Shown in pieces: positions 51,251-62,076 of a stretch of DNA of 64,000 bases (position 1 is its first letter; each line of letters starts with the position of its first letter). A program made the position numbers and the translations under genes. A model generated the notes under the pieces. The model was given only the letters and a program-made list of their open reading frames with translations, ran no database searches and was not told the DNA's origin. The DNA comes from Eubacterium sp. OM08-24 (GTDB lineage Bacteria; Bacillota; Clostridia; Oscillospirales; Acutalibacteraceae): NCBI RefSeq assembly GCF_003438075.1, contig NZ_QSTA01000007.1, forward strand, positions 25,976 to 89,975, given 5' to 3'.

Positions 51251-52474
51251 TTATAAAACAGCCTTATGAAACTTTTTCTTACCTTTTTTAATTACAACAT
51301 AACCCTTTTCAAATGCTGACTTTGGAACAGTTGCATATACATCTGTTACCTTTTCATCATCAACAGCAACGCCGCCCTGCTGAATAAGGCGTCTGCCCTC
51401 ACCCTTTGACGGAATGAGTGCGCACTTTGTAAGAAGGTCAAGAATAGCGATACCGTCATCTGTAAAATCAGCGTCTGTAAGCTCTGTTGACGGCATATTG
51501 TCTGTATTTGCACCGCTGCCAAACAATGCTCTTGCTGCCTCCTGAGCCTTGTCTGCCTCTTCCTTGCCATGTATAAGGTTTGTTACCTCATATGCAAGAA
51601 TCTCCTTAGCCTTGTTAAGCTCGCTGCCCTCAAGCTTTGCAAGCTCATCAATCTGCTCAAGCGGAAGGAATGTAAGCATTTTAAGGCATTTGATTACATC
51701 TTCATCGGCAACATTTCTCCAATACTGATAGAAATCGTATGGGCTTGTCTTTTCAGCAGAAAGCCATACAGCACCAGACTGGGTTTTGCCCATCTTCTTA
51801 CCCTCGGAATTAAGGAGAAGATTGATTGTCATGGCATATGCATCCTTGCCGAGCTTTCTTCTGATAAGCTCTGTACCGCCGAGCATATTGCTCCACTGGT
51901 CATCTCCGCCAAACTGCATATTACAGCCGTATTTCTGATAGAGAGCATAGAAGTCGTAGCTCTGCATAATCATATAGTTAAACTCAAGGAAACTGAGTCC
52001 CTTTTCCATTCTCTGCTTGTAGCACTCTGCTCTGAGCATATTATTTACCGAGAAACAAGCGCCAACCTCACGCAAAACATCAACATAGTTAAGGTCAAGC
52101 AGCCAATCGGCATTGTTTACCATAAGTGCCTTGCCGTCTGAAAAATCAATGAAACGCTCCATCTGCTTTTTAAAGCAATCAACATTGTGCTGAATAGTTT
52201 CAGTAGTCATCATCTGGCGCATATCTGTTCTGCCTGACGGGTCACCGATCATAGCTGTACCGCCGCCGATAAGTGCAATCGGCTTGTTGCCTGCCATCTG
52301 CAAGCGTTTCATAAGGCAAAGCGCCATAAAGTGACCAACATGCAAGCTGTCGGCTGTTGGGTCAAAGCCAATGTAAAATACAGCCTTACCGTTGTTGACA
52401 AGCTCCTTAATTTCTTCTTCGTCTGTAACCTGAGCAATAAGACCTCTGGCTACTAATTCCTCATAAACTCCCAT
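51251..52474 (-). CDS. tyrS: Tyrosyl-tRNA synthetase
   Basis: The 407-residue class I enzyme shows the HIGH-like HVGH in [13 protein letters not shown], the tyrosine-binding [22 protein letters not shown] and the KMSKS loop as KMGKTQSG. A helical anticodon domain and an S4 domain ([16 protein letters not shown]) complete it. It belongs to the TyrRS branch with the longer C-terminus. The promoter at 52515-52543 gives a short leader with no T-box motif that I can see, unlike alaS. Confidence 0.96.
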   Translation of the reverse strand: MGVYEELVARGLIAQVTDEEEIKELVNNGKAVFYIGFDPTADSLHVGHFMALCLMKRLQMAGNKPIALIGGGTAMIGDPSGRTDMRQMMTTETIQHNVDCFKKQMERFIDFSDGKALMVNNADWLLDLNYVDVLREVGACFSVNNMLRAECYKQRMEKGLSFLEFNYMIMQSYDFYALYQKYGCNMQFGGDDQWSNMLGGTELIRRKLGKDAYAMTINLLLNSEGKKMGKTQSGAVWLSAEKTSPYDFYQYWRNVADEDVIKCLKMLTFLPLEQIDELAKLEGSELNKAKEILAYEVTNLIHGKEEADKAQEAARALFGSGANTDNMPSTELTDADFTDDGIAILDLLTKCALIPSKGEGRRLIQQGGVAVDDEKVTDVYATVPKSAFEKGYVVIKKGKKKFHKAVL

Positions 52475-52514
52475 TTTATTATAAAATCCTTTCTGATTTT
52501 GTTTTCATTTGTTA

Positions 52515-52543
52515 ATTATAAATCAAAATTTACAATAGGTCAA
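52515..52543 (-). promoter_or_regulatory. Promoter of tyrS
   Basis: On the minus strand TTGACC (52543-52538), 17-base spacer, TATAAT (52520-52515), about 40 bases before the ATG. Confidence 0.8.
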
Positions 52544-52597
52544 TACCTAAACTTACATATAAGAACAGGGCTTTGACGGTTTGCATTTACAGTTAAT

Positions 52598-54520
52598 TTA
52601 TTTCTTTTTTCTTCTGTATTTTGCAAACTTATCTTTTGTCTGTTTTCCGTTTCTGTTACGGGAATTGTTTTTATTTGAATTGTAAGAAGATTTCTGACCT
52701 TTATTATTTCCCTTATAATTATTTTGATTACTCATTGGCTGAACAAGGCATTTTGAATCATAACCTATCAAATCTTTTCTGCCTGCTTTTATAAGTGCTT
52801 TAATTACTTTCTGTTTGTTTTCGGGAATAAAGTATTGCAAAAGCGCTCTTTGCATTGACTTTTCTTCCTCTGTTTTCGGTACATAAACCTCTTTCATTGT
52901 ATAAGGGTCTATACCTGTATAAAACATACAGGTTGAAATTGTACCCGGAGTCGGATAAAAGTCCTGCACCTGCTTTGGATGTATATTCTCCCTCTTACAG
53001 AACAGCGCAAGTTCCACCGCATCTTTCAAAGTAGAACCCGGATGCGAACTCATTAGGTACGGCACTATGTATTGGTCTTTACTCATACGACCTGTCAGTT
53101 TATAAAATTTATCGCAAAACTTTTTATAAGTTTCTATGTGCGGTTTACCCATTCTGTCAAGTACCGCCGCTGAGCAATGCTCAGGGGCAACTCTCAGCTG
53201 ACCGCTTATATGATACTTTACAAGCTCTTCAAAAAATTCGTCACTCTGATCTTCCATAAGATAATCAAAACGAATACCGCTGCGTATAAACACTTTTTTT
53301 ATGCCGTCAATTTTCCTCAGCTCACGCAAAATATCAAGGTATTCTGTGTGTGACACCTGCATATTCGGGCAAGGTGTGGGCGCAAGGCACTTTCTGCTTT
53401 TGCAAAGTCCTGCCTTTTTCTGCTTTTCGCAAGACGGCAATCTGAAATTAGCCGTAGGGCCGCCCACATCACTTATATATCCTTTAAATCTCTTGTCATT
53501 AAGAAAAGCCTTTGCCTCGTCAATTACACTCTGCTTACTTCTGACCGTTACGGCTCTTCCCTGATGAAACGCAAGCGAACAGAAATTACAAGCGCCAAAA
53601 CAGCCACGATTATGAGTAATGGAAAAAAGCACTTCCTGAATACCCGGCACACCGCCGAGCTTTTCATAGCACTGCGGATACCACCTCTCGTACGGCAATG
53701 AATATACATAATCAAGCTGCTTTGTATTTAGCGGCTGCATTGGCGGATTTTGAATAAGAATATAATTTCCGTGGCGCTGAATAAGCGTTTTGCCTCGTAC
53801 AGCGTCCGCCTCCTCAAGCTCTTTTCTGGCGGCTATTGCATAATCCTTTTTGCTCTCGCAAACTCTCTCATAGCTTGGCAGTTCAACAACCGTTTTTGGC
53901 ACATAGTCGCTTGTTTTTACCGCATAGCAAATGCCACGAATGTCATATAATGCCTCAACAGGGTAACCCTCGGAAAGGCGCTTTGCCATTTCAATAGTTT
54001 GCAGTTCGCCCATTCCGTATGAAATAATGTCAGCCTTGCTGTCAAAAAGTACAGACGGCATAACGGTATTTTTCCAATAATCATAGTGGGCAAATCTTCT
54101 GAGTGATGCCTCAAGACCACCTATTATAATTACCGAGTCGGGGTAAAGTCTGCGGATTATATTTGAATAAACAGTAACCGCTCTGTCGGGGCGCTTTCCG
54201 TTTTTGCCGCCTGCGGTATAGGCATCATCACTGCGCTTGCGCTTGGCAACGGTGTAATGCGCTACCATACTGTCTATATTGCCTGCCGTAACAAAAAATC
54301 CTAATCTCGGCTTGCCAAACTGCAAAAAGTCGGCGTCATTTTTCCAATCGGGCTGAGAGAGGACTGCTACACGATAGCCGCAGTCCTCAAGCACTCTTGT
54401 TATTATGGCAGCACCAAAGGACGGGTGGTCAACATAGCTGTCGCCCATTACATATACAAAGTCAACCTCGTCCCATCCACGAGCCTTAACCTCTTTAATA
54501 TTCATTGGTAAAAATGCCAT
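52598..54520 (-). CDS. YgiQ-family radical SAM protein (UPF0313)
   Basis: The 640-residue protein has an N-terminal domain (DSYVDHPSFGAAIITRVLED, FFVTAGNIDSMVAHYT) typical of YgiQ. The radical SAM core carries the [4Fe-4S]/SAM motif in RGCFGACNFCSLAFHQGR (CxxxCxxC). RSGIRFDYLMED and RVAPEHCS follow. The C-terminal DUF3362 segment (YPTPGTISTCMFYTGIDP) ends in a long Asn/Lys/Arg-rich tail, YKGNNKGQKSS and on. The reaction is unknown. It begins 17 bases after ftsK, so the two are co-transcribed. Confidence 0.93.
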   Translation of the reverse strand: MAFLPMNIKEVKARGWDEVDFVYVMGDSYVDHPSFGAAIITRVLEDCGYRVAVLSQPDWKNDADFLQFGKPRLGFFVTAGNIDSMVAHYTVAKRKRSDDAYTAGGKNGKRPDRAVTVYSNIIRRLYPDSVIIIGGLEASLRRFAHYDYWKNTVMPSVLFDSKADIISYGMGELQTIEMAKRLSEGYPVEALYDIRGICYAVKTSDYVPKTVVELPSYERVCESKKDYAIAARKELEEADAVRGKTLIQRHGNYILIQNPPMQPLNTKQLDYVYSLPYERWYPQCYEKLGGVPGIQEVLFSITHNRGCFGACNFCSLAFHQGRAVTVRSKQSVIDEAKAFLNDKRFKGYISDVGGPTANFRLPSCEKQKKAGLCKSRKCLAPTPCPNMQVSHTEYLDILRELRKIDGIKKVFIRSGIRFDYLMEDQSDEFFEELVKYHISGQLRVAPEHCSAAVLDRMGKPHIETYKKFCDKFYKLTGRMSKDQYIVPYLMSSHPGSTLKDAVELALFCKRENIHPKQVQDFYPTPGTISTCMFYTGIDPYTMKEVYVPKTEEEKSMQRALLQYFIPENKQKVIKALIKAGRKDLIGYDSKCLVQPMSNQNNYKGNNKGQKSSYNSNKNNSRNRNGKQTKDKFAKYRRKKK

Positions 54521-54537
54521 AATATCACCTTTTAAAT

Positions 54538-57315
54538 TTATTCATCATCACTGCCCATAATGTTGCGGCGCTCAAGCCACTCATTATAGGTCATAAGTAC
54601 ATCTCTCGGCTTTGAACCCTGATGCGGCCCTACAATACCCATCTGCTCCATATCGTCAATCATTCTGCCCGCTCTTGCATAGCCTACCTTGAGCCTGCGC
54701 TGAATGAGCGAAGTAGATGCTTGTCCTGCCTCGATTACGCACTTGATTGCATCTTCCATTTTTGAGTCGATTTCAATGTCCTCGCCGCCCCTGTCATCGT
54801 TTCGTTTGCCCTGAGCGATTTCTTCTGCGGCAATTCTCTTGATTTTTTCTTCAATCTCCGCATTATATTGAGCGGAAGAAGATTTTTTAATATAATTTGT
54901 TACACCCTCAATTTCCTCATCGGAAGCATAGCACCCCTGCACACGCATAGGCTTTGGTGCACCAACAGGCAGGAACAGCATATCGCCTCTGCCTATGAGC
55001 TTTTCTGCACCGCTGAAATCAAGGATAGTTCTTGAATCAATGTTGGAGCTTACCTTGAGTGCAATACGGCTTGGAATGTTTGCCTTGATAAGACCTGTAA
55101 TTACATTTACGGTCGGTCGCTGAGTTGCAACAAGCAGGTGCATACCAGCGGCTCTCGCTTTCTGAGCAAGTCGGGCAATGTATTCCTCAACCTCGCTCGG
55201 AGCTGCCATCATAAGGTCGGCAAGCTCATCAATGGCAATTACAATTCTCGGCATTTTTTCCTTTGGCACAGGAAGTCCGTTTCTCTCAAGAACAGGCTGA
55301 ACAAGCTCGCCGTCCTCGTTTTCAACAGGCGGATTTTCTGCCATATATTTTAAGTTTTCGTCTATAAGCTCATTGTAAGCGTCAATATTCTTACAATAGT
55401 ATTCAGACAAAATCTTATATCTCTGCTCCATTTCAGACACTGCCCAACCAAGTGCGCCTGCCGCTTTTTTAGCGTCTGTAACTACCGGTATAAGCAGATG
55501 CGGAATACTTCTGTACTTGGTAAATTCTACCATTTTAGGGTCAATAAGCAGCAGCTTTACTTCGTCAGGCTTTGCCTTGTAAAGAATACTCATAAGAATT
55601 GAGTTTACACACACTGACTTACCTGAACCTGTTGTACCGGCAATAAGCAGGTGAGTGAGTTTTGACAGATCGGTTACAACAATCTCGCCCGAAATATCCT
55701 TGCCGAGCACGCAGGTGAGCTTGCTCTTTCCTCGCCTAAATTCATCGGAATCAATCAGTTCTCGCATTGTAACCATACTTACAACCTTGTTTGGCACTTC
55801 TATGCCAACTGCCGCCTTGCCCGGAATAGGCGCTTCAATTCTAACGCCGTTTGCGGCAAGGTTAAGCGCAATATCATCTGAAAGGTTTGTAATCTTGCTT
55901 ATCTTTACGCCCGGTGCAGGCGAAAGTTCGTATCGTGTAACAGACGGGCCTCGGCAAATATTTACAATAGACGCCTTTACATTAAAGCTGTCAAGCGTAT
56001 CAATCAGCTTTTTAGCGTTATTGTGCATTTCCTCGGATGCGTTTCTGTCGTTATTATTTTTTGAAAGACTAAGCAGCTGAACAGGTGGAAAATGATACTC
56101 AGGCTTTTCCTTTTTTTCTTCAATCTCAACAGGGGAATATCCTGCGTTTTCAAGCTCCTCTTCAAAGCTGCTTTCCTCGCTATTGTTGTTCTCTGCGTTA
56201 TGGATATTTTCTTCATCAGCCTTTGCAATGTCTTCGTTTGATTTATTATTCTTCTCGTCAAAATTCTTGCTTGCTCTGTTGATAATGTCCATTAAATCGT
56301 CCGGAGCGTTATCGTTTTCAGTCTGCTCAGGCTCTTCGTCATATACGGTATTTTCAGGATTATTAATAAACTTCGGCTCTTCAACCTCGTTTTCAGCCTT
56401 AGTTTCGGCTTTTACATTTGCCGTATAGTCGCAATCGACCTCCAGCTTGCGGTTGAGCTTTGTTTTGTTATCCTCGTGAGTGATTTCGTCAAGCGGAATA
56501 TCAATACCGCTCCTCTTGCCTCTGCCCTTTTTCTTTTGAGTAGATACTATGGTTTTATCGCCCTCGCCGCCTGCAATAAACATTTCTCGTTGCTGCTCAC
56601 GCTCAGCCTCCTCTGCCTTGCGCTCGGCAATATACTCTCGTCTTGCCCTTGCTTTTTCTTCGCTCTTGTGCTTTACATATGTAACACCTTGCTCAACCTT
56701 TGATGCGGCAGCTTCTGCAATATCATTGATTGAAAGATTTGTAATGCCGAAAATAACGGCAAGCAATACAAGAATACAAATCAATACCGTCGGAACATTT
56801 CCGATTAACGATGCCATAGGATAACCAAGCAATCCTCCGATAAAACCGGCGCCGAATGTAAAGTAAGATTCACTTTTGAAAATATCGAGATAAAGTTCGC
56901 CTGCACAGGCAAGATAACCTTTTTCCGAATGAGGAGTGCCTGTTGCAACATAAATCAATGCTCCTATCAGCAAAACAATAAGTATGCAGAGTGCTACCTT
57001 ACTTTTAAAATGCTGTATTTGCTTTTCCTTGTCCGTAATAATTGCCATATACATAAGAAAGACGGGAACAAGAAATGTTGCAAAGCCAAATACTCCAAAA
57101 AGTGCGGAACGAACCGTACTCCATAAATTTACGCTCTGAACAAACATTAAAATTACAAAAAACAGCGATAAAGCACCAAGGATAATTGCTCTTATCCTTG
57201 GTGTCAGTAAAGGTTGTGATTCAGGTATCGGTTGACTTTTTTTAGTGCTTTTTGCTTTTGAGGAGGTTGATTTACTTGAGGTTTTCTTTTTAGTTGTCTT
57301 TTTCTGGGTTGCCAA
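54538..57315 (-). CDS. FtsK/SpoIIIE DNA translocase
   Basis: This pump moves chromosomal DNA through the division or sporulation septum. The 925-residue protein has a Lys-rich N-terminus, four to five membrane helices (about 40-200), a long acidic Glu/Asn linker, and a motor domain. The motor contains PGVKISKITNLSDDIALNLA, Walker A GTTGSGKSVCVNS, Walker B RIVIAIDELADLMM, and QRPTVNVITGLIKANIPSRI. A gamma winged-helix domain (TSLIQRRLKVGYARAGRMID) for KOPS/SRS recognition ends it. The start is TTG with CGGAGGT upstream. In a spore-former either FtsK or SpoIIIE function is possible; the adjacent tepA-like gene favours the Bacillus spoIIIE locus. Confidence 0.95.
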   Translation of the reverse strand: MATQKKTTKKKTSSKSTSSKAKSTKKSQPIPESQPLLTPRIRAIILGALSLFFVILMFVQSVNLWSTVRSALFGVFGFATFLVPVFLMYMAIITDKEKQIQHFKSKVALCILIVLLIGALIYVATGTPHSEKGYLACAGELYLDIFKSESYFTFGAGFIGGLLGYPMASLIGNVPTVLICILVLLAVIFGITNLSINDIAEAAASKVEQGVTYVKHKSEEKARARREYIAERKAEEAEREQQREMFIAGGEGDKTIVSTQKKKGRGKRSGIDIPLDEITHEDNKTKLNRKLEVDCDYTANVKAETKAENEVEEPKFINNPENTVYDEEPEQTENDNAPDDLMDIINRASKNFDEKNNKSNEDIAKADEENIHNAENNNSEESSFEEELENAGYSPVEIEEKKEKPEYHFPPVQLLSLSKNNNDRNASEEMHNNAKKLIDTLDSFNVKASIVNICRGPSVTRYELSPAPGVKISKITNLSDDIALNLAANGVRIEAPIPGKAAVGIEVPNKVVSMVTMRELIDSDEFRRGKSKLTCVLGKDISGEIVVTDLSKLTHLLIAGTTGSGKSVCVNSILMSILYKAKPDEVKLLLIDPKMVEFTKYRSIPHLLIPVVTDAKKAAGALGWAVSEMEQRYKILSEYYCKNIDAYNELIDENLKYMAENPPVENEDGELVQPVLERNGLPVPKEKMPRIVIAIDELADLMMAAPSEVEEYIARLAQKARAAGMHLLVATQRPTVNVITGLIKANIPSRIALKVSSNIDSRTILDFSGAEKLIGRGDMLFLPVGAPKPMRVQGCYASDEEIEGVTNYIKKSSSAQYNAEIEEKIKRIAAEEIAQGKRNDDRGGEDIEIDSKMEDAIKCVIEAGQASTSLIQRRLKVGYARAGRMIDDMEQMGIVGPHQGSKPRDVLMTYNEWLERRNIMGSDDE

Positions 57316-57339
57316 TTTATACTACCTCCGCTAAAAGCA

Positions 57340-58302
57340 TTATTGAATCATTGCACCGGTAAAGACATTTGCTCCTGTGTTTATTTCAATGCAGGAAATA
57401 ACAAGGAATACTATACCTACAAGTGCTGTATATACAACAAAAATTATCATTTTGTCTGTCTTTAAGAACCATTTAAAAATAAGAATTGAAAAATAGCCTA
57501 CAACAGCCGAAACCGCCATACCGACTATAATTACAACAGGGTCAATCGAAATACCATCAGGGCTTTTAATAGCGTCTACACCCTCGAGGAGAGCTGCCGC
57601 AAGAATTGACGGAACACCAAGCACAAAGGTGTAGTCAAGTGCTTTCTGCTTATTAATACCTCTCATCTCGCCGACTGCAAGGGTTGAACCCGAACGGGAA
57701 ATACCGGGGAAAATTGCAGCAACAAACTGCATTAGACCTACGCATACAGCGTCAAGAACATTAAAGCTCTCTTTGCCTGCCTCGCTTGCGCTGTGCTTTG
57801 CGTTTTTCAGGTGTTTAAAGCCTGTATCCGAGCTTATAGTTCTCTTGTTGCAGATAATGCCGACAGTAAGTAAAATACTTGTGATAATCAAAGAAATTGC
57901 CACAACAATAAGGTATTTTTCGCCGGTAAGAACATCGGCAAGGTCTTTTATCTTCATTTCTGTGCCCGGAATCGGCAGGAACAGGAAGAACAGCGGAAGA
58001 AGTCCGATAATGAGCATCATAATAAGATTTCTTTCGTAGTTCATTTCTTTCCACTTAAATTTGCCTGTAAATACATCTTTAACAAGTGAGAAAAACTCCT
58101 TGATAAGACTCCAAATTAACTTGTGATAAAAAGCGACTACCGCTACAAGCGTACCAACATGGAGCATAACATTAAAGAAAAGGTTGTTTTCTGTTGCACC
58201 TAAAATGTGCTGAGTGATAGAAAGATGTCCGCTGCTCGATACAGGCAAAAACTCTGTTAAGCCTTGCACGATGCCCTGAATGATTGCATCTAAAATTGAC
58301 AT
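57340..58302 (-). CDS. uppP: Undecaprenyl-diphosphatase UppP
   Basis: UppP recycles undecaprenyl diphosphate for wall synthesis. The 320-residue membrane protein has the two family motifs: GIVQGLTEFLPVSSSGHLSI near the N-terminus with the catalytic Glu and the His, and PGISRSGSTLAVG in the second half. About eight hydrophobic segments are visible, with an insertion of about 45 hydrophilic residues in the middle (KRTISSDTGFKHLKNAKHSA). The start is ATG 58302 with AAAGGAG; the longer frame is rejected. The gene lies between tepA and ftsK. Confidence 0.95.
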   Translation of the reverse strand: MSILDAIIQGIVQGLTEFLPVSSSGHLSITQHILGATENNLFFNVMLHVGTLVAVVAFYHKLIWSLIKEFFSLVKDVFTGKFKWKEMNYERNLIMMLIIGLLPLFFLFLPIPGTEMKIKDLADVLTGEKYLIVVAISLIITSILLTVGIICNKRTISSDTGFKHLKNAKHSASEAGKESFNVLDAVCVGLMQFVAAIFPGISRSGSTLAVGEMRGINKQKALDYTFVLGVPSILAAALLEGVDAIKSPDGISIDPVVIIVGMAVSAVVGYFSILIFKWFLKTDKMIIFVVYTALVGIVFLVISCIEINTGANVFTGAMIQ

Positions 58303-58336
58303 AATATGTACTCCTTTATCCATAAAATATATGTAA

Positions 58337-58357
58337 GGGCGATTCTGACCGCCCATA
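58337..58357 (-). terminator. Small GC hairpin after the tepA-like gene
   Basis: On the minus strand GGGCGGTCAGAATCGCCC followed by TTACATA; weak as a terminator. Confidence 0.35.
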
Positions 58358-58460
58358 TAACCGCAATTATTTATATGCGGATACTTTAATAAATAGGCTC
58401 TGTTTAATATTGGAATATATCAATCCAAACTCGTCCAATATTTAAGAACCGAAAATAAAA

Positions 58461-59261
58461 TTACCTGCCCCGTTTTTTACGGGCTTTGCTGCGCTTTATC
58501 ATAGTATAAAGACAGTCGATAGCGTCTGAAACAGTGCCGACCTCGTCAATAAGCCCCTCGCTGACTGCCTCTTCCCCCTCAAGAATTGTGCCAATGTCCA
58601 TTACAAGCTCGCCTGTGTTGAGAACAAGCTCGTTGTAGCGTTCCTTTGAAATCTCGGAATTTTCGGCAACAAAGGTTGTTATCCTGTCCTGCATACGCTG
58701 AAAATACTCAAAGGTTTGCGGCACTCCAAGGGTAAGTCCCGTAGTGCGTACAGGGTGAACGGTCATTGACGCACTCGGCGCAATAAAGCTCTTGTCTGCC
58801 GCAACGGCAAGCGGTATGCCAATGGAATGTCCGCCGCCGAGCACGATTGAAACCGTAGGCTTTTTCATTCCCGAAATCACCTCGGCAATGGCAAGTCCTG
58901 CCTCTACATCTCCGCCGACCGTATTTATTAAAATAAGCAGTCCGTCAATTCTCTCGTCCTCCTCAATAGATACAAGCAACGGAATAACATGCTCATACTT
59001 TGTGGTTTTATTCTGTTGCGGAAGAATGTAATGGCCCTCAATCTGTCCTATAATTGTCAGGCAATGAATTACGCTGTCCTTATGCGTAGTGAGCACCGAA
59101 CCTGTTTCTTCAACCTGATCGGTGTGCTGTTCGTCAATTGGACTGTCTTTTTCAAGCGACTTTTTTTCGGGCTGTTCGTTCGGATTTTTAACAGTGTTCT
59201 CCGATTTTGCCTTGCCCGATTTTTTTGCTGTGGTATTCTTTTCTTTTGCTTTTTGTGCCAT
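58461..59261 (-). CDS. tepA: ClpP-class serine protease, TepA-like
   Basis: The 266-residue protein has a charged, unstructured N-terminus (about 1-60) and a ClpP/crotonase-fold domain. Blocks are [20 protein letters not shown], the Ser elbow [16 protein letters not shown] and [10 protein letters not shown] with the catalytic His. TepA in Bacillus (beside spoIIIE) is a translocation-enhancing protease or signal-peptide peptidase-like enzyme. The location near ftsK/spoIIIE supports this assignment. The ATG follows GGAGGTG. Confidence 0.88.
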   Translation of the reverse strand: MAQKAKEKNTTAKKSGKAKSENTVKNPNEQPEKKSLEKDSPIDEQHTDQVEETGSVLTTHKDSVIHCLTIIGQIEGHYILPQQNKTTKYEHVIPLLVSIEEDERIDGLLILINTVGGDVEAGLAIAEVISGMKKPTVSIVLGGGHSIGIPLAVAADKSFIAPSASMTVHPVRTTGLTLGVPQTFEYFQRMQDRITTFVAENSEISKERYNELVLNTGELVMDIGTILEGEEAVSEGLIDEVGTVSDAIDCLYTMIKRSKARKKRGR

Positions 59262-59441
59262 AATAATGCACCTCCAAAAAATATTTTTTCCAAAAGTGCA
59301 TTAATAATGTATCAGCAATTAAATATTATAGCATTTATAACAATATATTTCAATCTTTTTGCTCTTTTTTCTTAAAAACAATAATTATATAAAAGAATTA
59401 TAGTAGTATAAAAGTAATAATGTTTTTTGGAGTGAATTTAA

Positions 59442-60740
59442 TTGGCATCAAACATAGTAATGGCGATAGTAATCCTTGTGCTTATTGCCCTGTCATCGTT
59501 CTTTTCTGCAACAGAAACAGCGTTTTCTTTTGTAAACAAAATCCGTATTCAAAAGAAATCCGAGGACGGCGACAAAAAAGCAACAACTGCACTTTTTGTT
59601 ATCGAAAACTTTGACAAAGCGCTTACCACCATTCTTATCTGCAACAATGTAGTAAACCTGAGTTGTTCATCACTTGCCACTGTATTGTGTATGGCTCTGT
59701 TTGGCGACTACGGCTCTGCCATTGCGACAGGTGCAACCACATTGCTTGTACTTACATTCGGCGAGGTATTGCCAAAATGCCTTGCAAAGGAAAACTGCGA
59801 CAGCTTTTCTCTTAAAACAGCGGGCATAATAAAATTTCTTATGTTTATTTTAACACCGCTTGTGTTTATTCTTGTAAAATTCAAAAGTCTTGCCCTTAAA
59901 ATTTCAGGCGGAACAGAGGACGCACCGAGTGTGACCGAAAACGAGCTTAAATATATAGTAGAAAGCATCGAAGAAGAGGGTGTGCTTGAAGAAAGCGAAA
60001 GCGAAATGGTGCGCCTTGCACTCGACTTTGACGAGAAAACTGCAGAAGAGGTCATCACTCCTCGAGTAGATGTTACCTTTATAAGCGTTGACGATTCTCC
60101 GGAAAAAATCAAGGATATAATTCTTGAGAACAGATATTCAAGAATCCCCGTATATAAAGATACGGTTGACAACATAGTCGGCGTGCTCCACACAAGAGAT
60201 TATCTTGAAAAGCTCGCAGACGGCATTGCGCCCGATGTGCGTGAAATAATGCAGTCACCGTACTTTGTTTTCAGAACTCAGCCGCTTTCAAAGATACTCA
60301 GCACTTTCAAGAGAATAAAAGTTCACCTTGCAATTGTTACCGACGAATACGGCGGAACTCTCGGTATTCTCACCATGGAAGACCTGCTCGAAGAAATCGT
60401 TGGCGATATATGGGACGAGGACGAAGAAATTGAACACAACTACTACAAAATCGGCAAGAATGAATTTCTTGTAAACGGCGACCTTGAGCTTGACGATATG
60501 CTTGCGCTCTTTGACCTTGACGATGATTACATAGACAGCGACAGCATAACCGTTGGCGGATACATTCTTGAAAATGCAGGCAGTATTCCGAATAAGCGTG
60601 AAAGCGTAGAGGCAGGTGGTTTCCGCTTTACGATTATGGAAGTTGCAAATCAAAGAATTATTCGTGTTGTTGTAAAAAGACTTGTTGACGAGGATTCAAG
60701 CGACGAAAAATCAACAGACGAAAATCAAAAAGAAGAATAA
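59442..60740 (+). CDS. CorC/TlyC-type protein with CNNM domain and CBS pair (UPF0053)
   Basis: The 432-residue protein begins at TTG 59442 after GGAG. The N-terminal CNNM domain has three to four membrane helices (FFSATETAFSFVNKIRIQ is the typical entry; LVLTFGEVLPKCLAKEN carries the conserved Pro-Lys). Two CBS domains follow: EEVITPRVDVTFISVDDSPE and the partner ending GTLGILTMEDLLEEIVG. A CorC_HlyC C-terminal domain follows, then an Asp/Glu-rich tail. These proteins act in magnesium or cobalt export, often named hemolysins. It is convergent or independent of the tepA operon. Confidence 0.93.
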   Translation: MASNIVMAIVILVLIALSSFFSATETAFSFVNKIRIQKKSEDGDKKATTALFVIENFDKALTTILICNNVVNLSCSSLATVLCMALFGDYGSAIATGATTLLVLTFGEVLPKCLAKENCDSFSLKTAGIIKFLMFILTPLVFILVKFKSLALKISGGTEDAPSVTENELKYIVESIEEEGVLEESESEMVRLALDFDEKTAEEVITPRVDVTFISVDDSPEKIKDIILENRYSRIPVYKDTVDNIVGVLHTRDYLEKLADGIAPDVREIMQSPYFVFRTQPLSKILSTFKRIKVHLAIVTDEYGGTLGILTMEDLLEEIVGDIWDEDEEIEHNYYKIGKNEFLVNGDLELDDMLALFDLDDDYIDSDSITVGGYILENAGSIPNKRESVEAGGFRFTIMEVANQRIIRVVVKRLVDEDSSDEKSTDENQKEE

Positions 60741-60749
60741 TAACAAAAA

Positions 60750-60785
60750 GAAAAGAGCCGAGTACCCAAAGTCTTGGCTCTTTTC
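60750..60785 (+). terminator. Hairpin terminator of the CorC-type gene
   Basis: GAAAAGAGCC / GGCTCTTTTC, a 10-bp perfect stem with a 16-base loop whose right arm ends in TTTTC. Confidence 0.7.
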
Positions 60786-60802
60786 GGATATGGAGAATAA
60801 TT

Positions 60803-61975
60803 ATGAGCAATACAAAAGAAAACATAAAAAGAGGCAGCTGCCCTGTATATAAAAAGTGTGGTGGCTGTCAGCTGCAAAATCTCACATATTCCGAACAGCT
60901 TAATTTCAAGCAGAAAAAGGTTGAAAAGCTGCTTTCAAAATTTGGCAAGGCAGACAGAATAATCGGTATGGATACTCCCTACCACTACCGCAACAAGGTG
61001 CAGGCGGCTTTTAGAACAGACCGCAACGGCAAGATAATTTCGGGTGTGTATCAGTCGGGCACTCACCATATTGTAGGCATTGACGAGTGTATGACCGAAG
61101 ATGTAACTGCCGACAAAATCATTGTAGCCGTACGCAAAATGCTGAAATCATTTAAGCTAACCACCTATGACGAGGACAAGCAGAGAGGATTTTTAAGGCA
61201 TATTCTTGTAAAAAGAGGCTTTGCCACAAATGAAGTTATGCTTGTGCTTGTAACAGGCACACCTGTTTTTCCGTCAAAGAATAACTTTGTAAAAGCAATT
61301 ACAAAGCAGTTTCCTGAAATCAAAACAGTTGTGCAAAATATAAATCCGTACAGAACAAACCTTGTGCTCGGCGATGTGCAAAAGGTACTGTACGGCAAAG
61401 GATACATTGAAGATATTTTGTGCGGATGTAAATTCAGAATTTCACCAAAGAGTTTTTATCAGATAAACCCTGTTCAGACCGAGGTGCTTTACAACAAGGC
61501 AATTGAATTTGCAAATCTGAAGGGCAAAGAAACAGTGCTTGATACTTATTGCGGAATCGGCACAATCGGCATTGTTGCCGCAAAGCACGGTGCAGGCGAG
61601 GTTATAGGTGTTGAGCTTAACAAAGATGCCGTAAAGGACGCAGTGCAAAATGCAAGAGCAAACAGTCTTAAAAATATTAGATTTTATCAAGGCGATGCAG
61701 GCGAATTTATGCAGTCTGTCGCTGAAGAAGACGAAAAGCCCGATGTTGTATTTATGGATCCGCCGAGAGCAGGCAGTGACGAAAAGTTCCTCTCCTCCCT
61801 AATAAAAATGGATCCAAAAACAGTAGTCTATATCTCATGCAACCCCGAAACCCTCGCAAGAGATTTGGCATATGTAACTCAAAACAGCACCTACAAAATT
61901 CAAAAAATCCAACCCGTAGATATGTTCCCGCATACGGCGCATATTGAAACCGTAGTATTGATGTCAAGAAAATAA
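60803..61975 (+). CDS. 23S rRNA (uracil-5-)-methyltransferase RlmD/RumA-type
   Basis: The 390-residue protein methylates C5 of uridine in RNA with SAM. An N-terminal iron-sulphur cluster motif is visible as CPVYKKCGGCQLQ (the fourth Cys, C-terminal of this, lies in DECMTED). The Rossmann SAM-binding block is LDTYCGIGTIGIVAAKHGAG; the catalytic end reads VFMDPPRAGSD and YISCNPETLARDL with the nucleophile Cys. An N-terminal TRAM domain is absent, so it is a short form. The exact target (23S rRNA position or tRNA) is not decided by sequence. Confidence 0.92.
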   Translation: MSNTKENIKRGSCPVYKKCGGCQLQNLTYSEQLNFKQKKVEKLLSKFGKADRIIGMDTPYHYRNKVQAAFRTDRNGKIISGVYQSGTHHIVGIDECMTEDVTADKIIVAVRKMLKSFKLTTYDEDKQRGFLRHILVKRGFATNEVMLVLVTGTPVFPSKNNFVKAITKQFPEIKTVVQNINPYRTNLVLGDVQKVLYGKGYIEDILCGCKFRISPKSFYQINPVQTEVLYNKAIEFANLKGKETVLDTYCGIGTIGIVAAKHGAGEVIGVELNKDAVKDAVQNARANSLKNIRFYQGDAGEFMQSVAEEDEKPDVVFMDPPRAGSDEKFLSSLIKMDPKTVVYISCNPETLARDLAYVTQNSTYKIQKIQPVDMFPHTAHIETVVLMSRK

Positions 61976-62076
61976 TAATATCCAATCATTAAAAGGCGGA
62001 TGAGTTAGGCATAAATGCTTAAAAAGATTAAATGTAATTAATAAAACACATCATTAAACTTGATAGGAGCTACAAT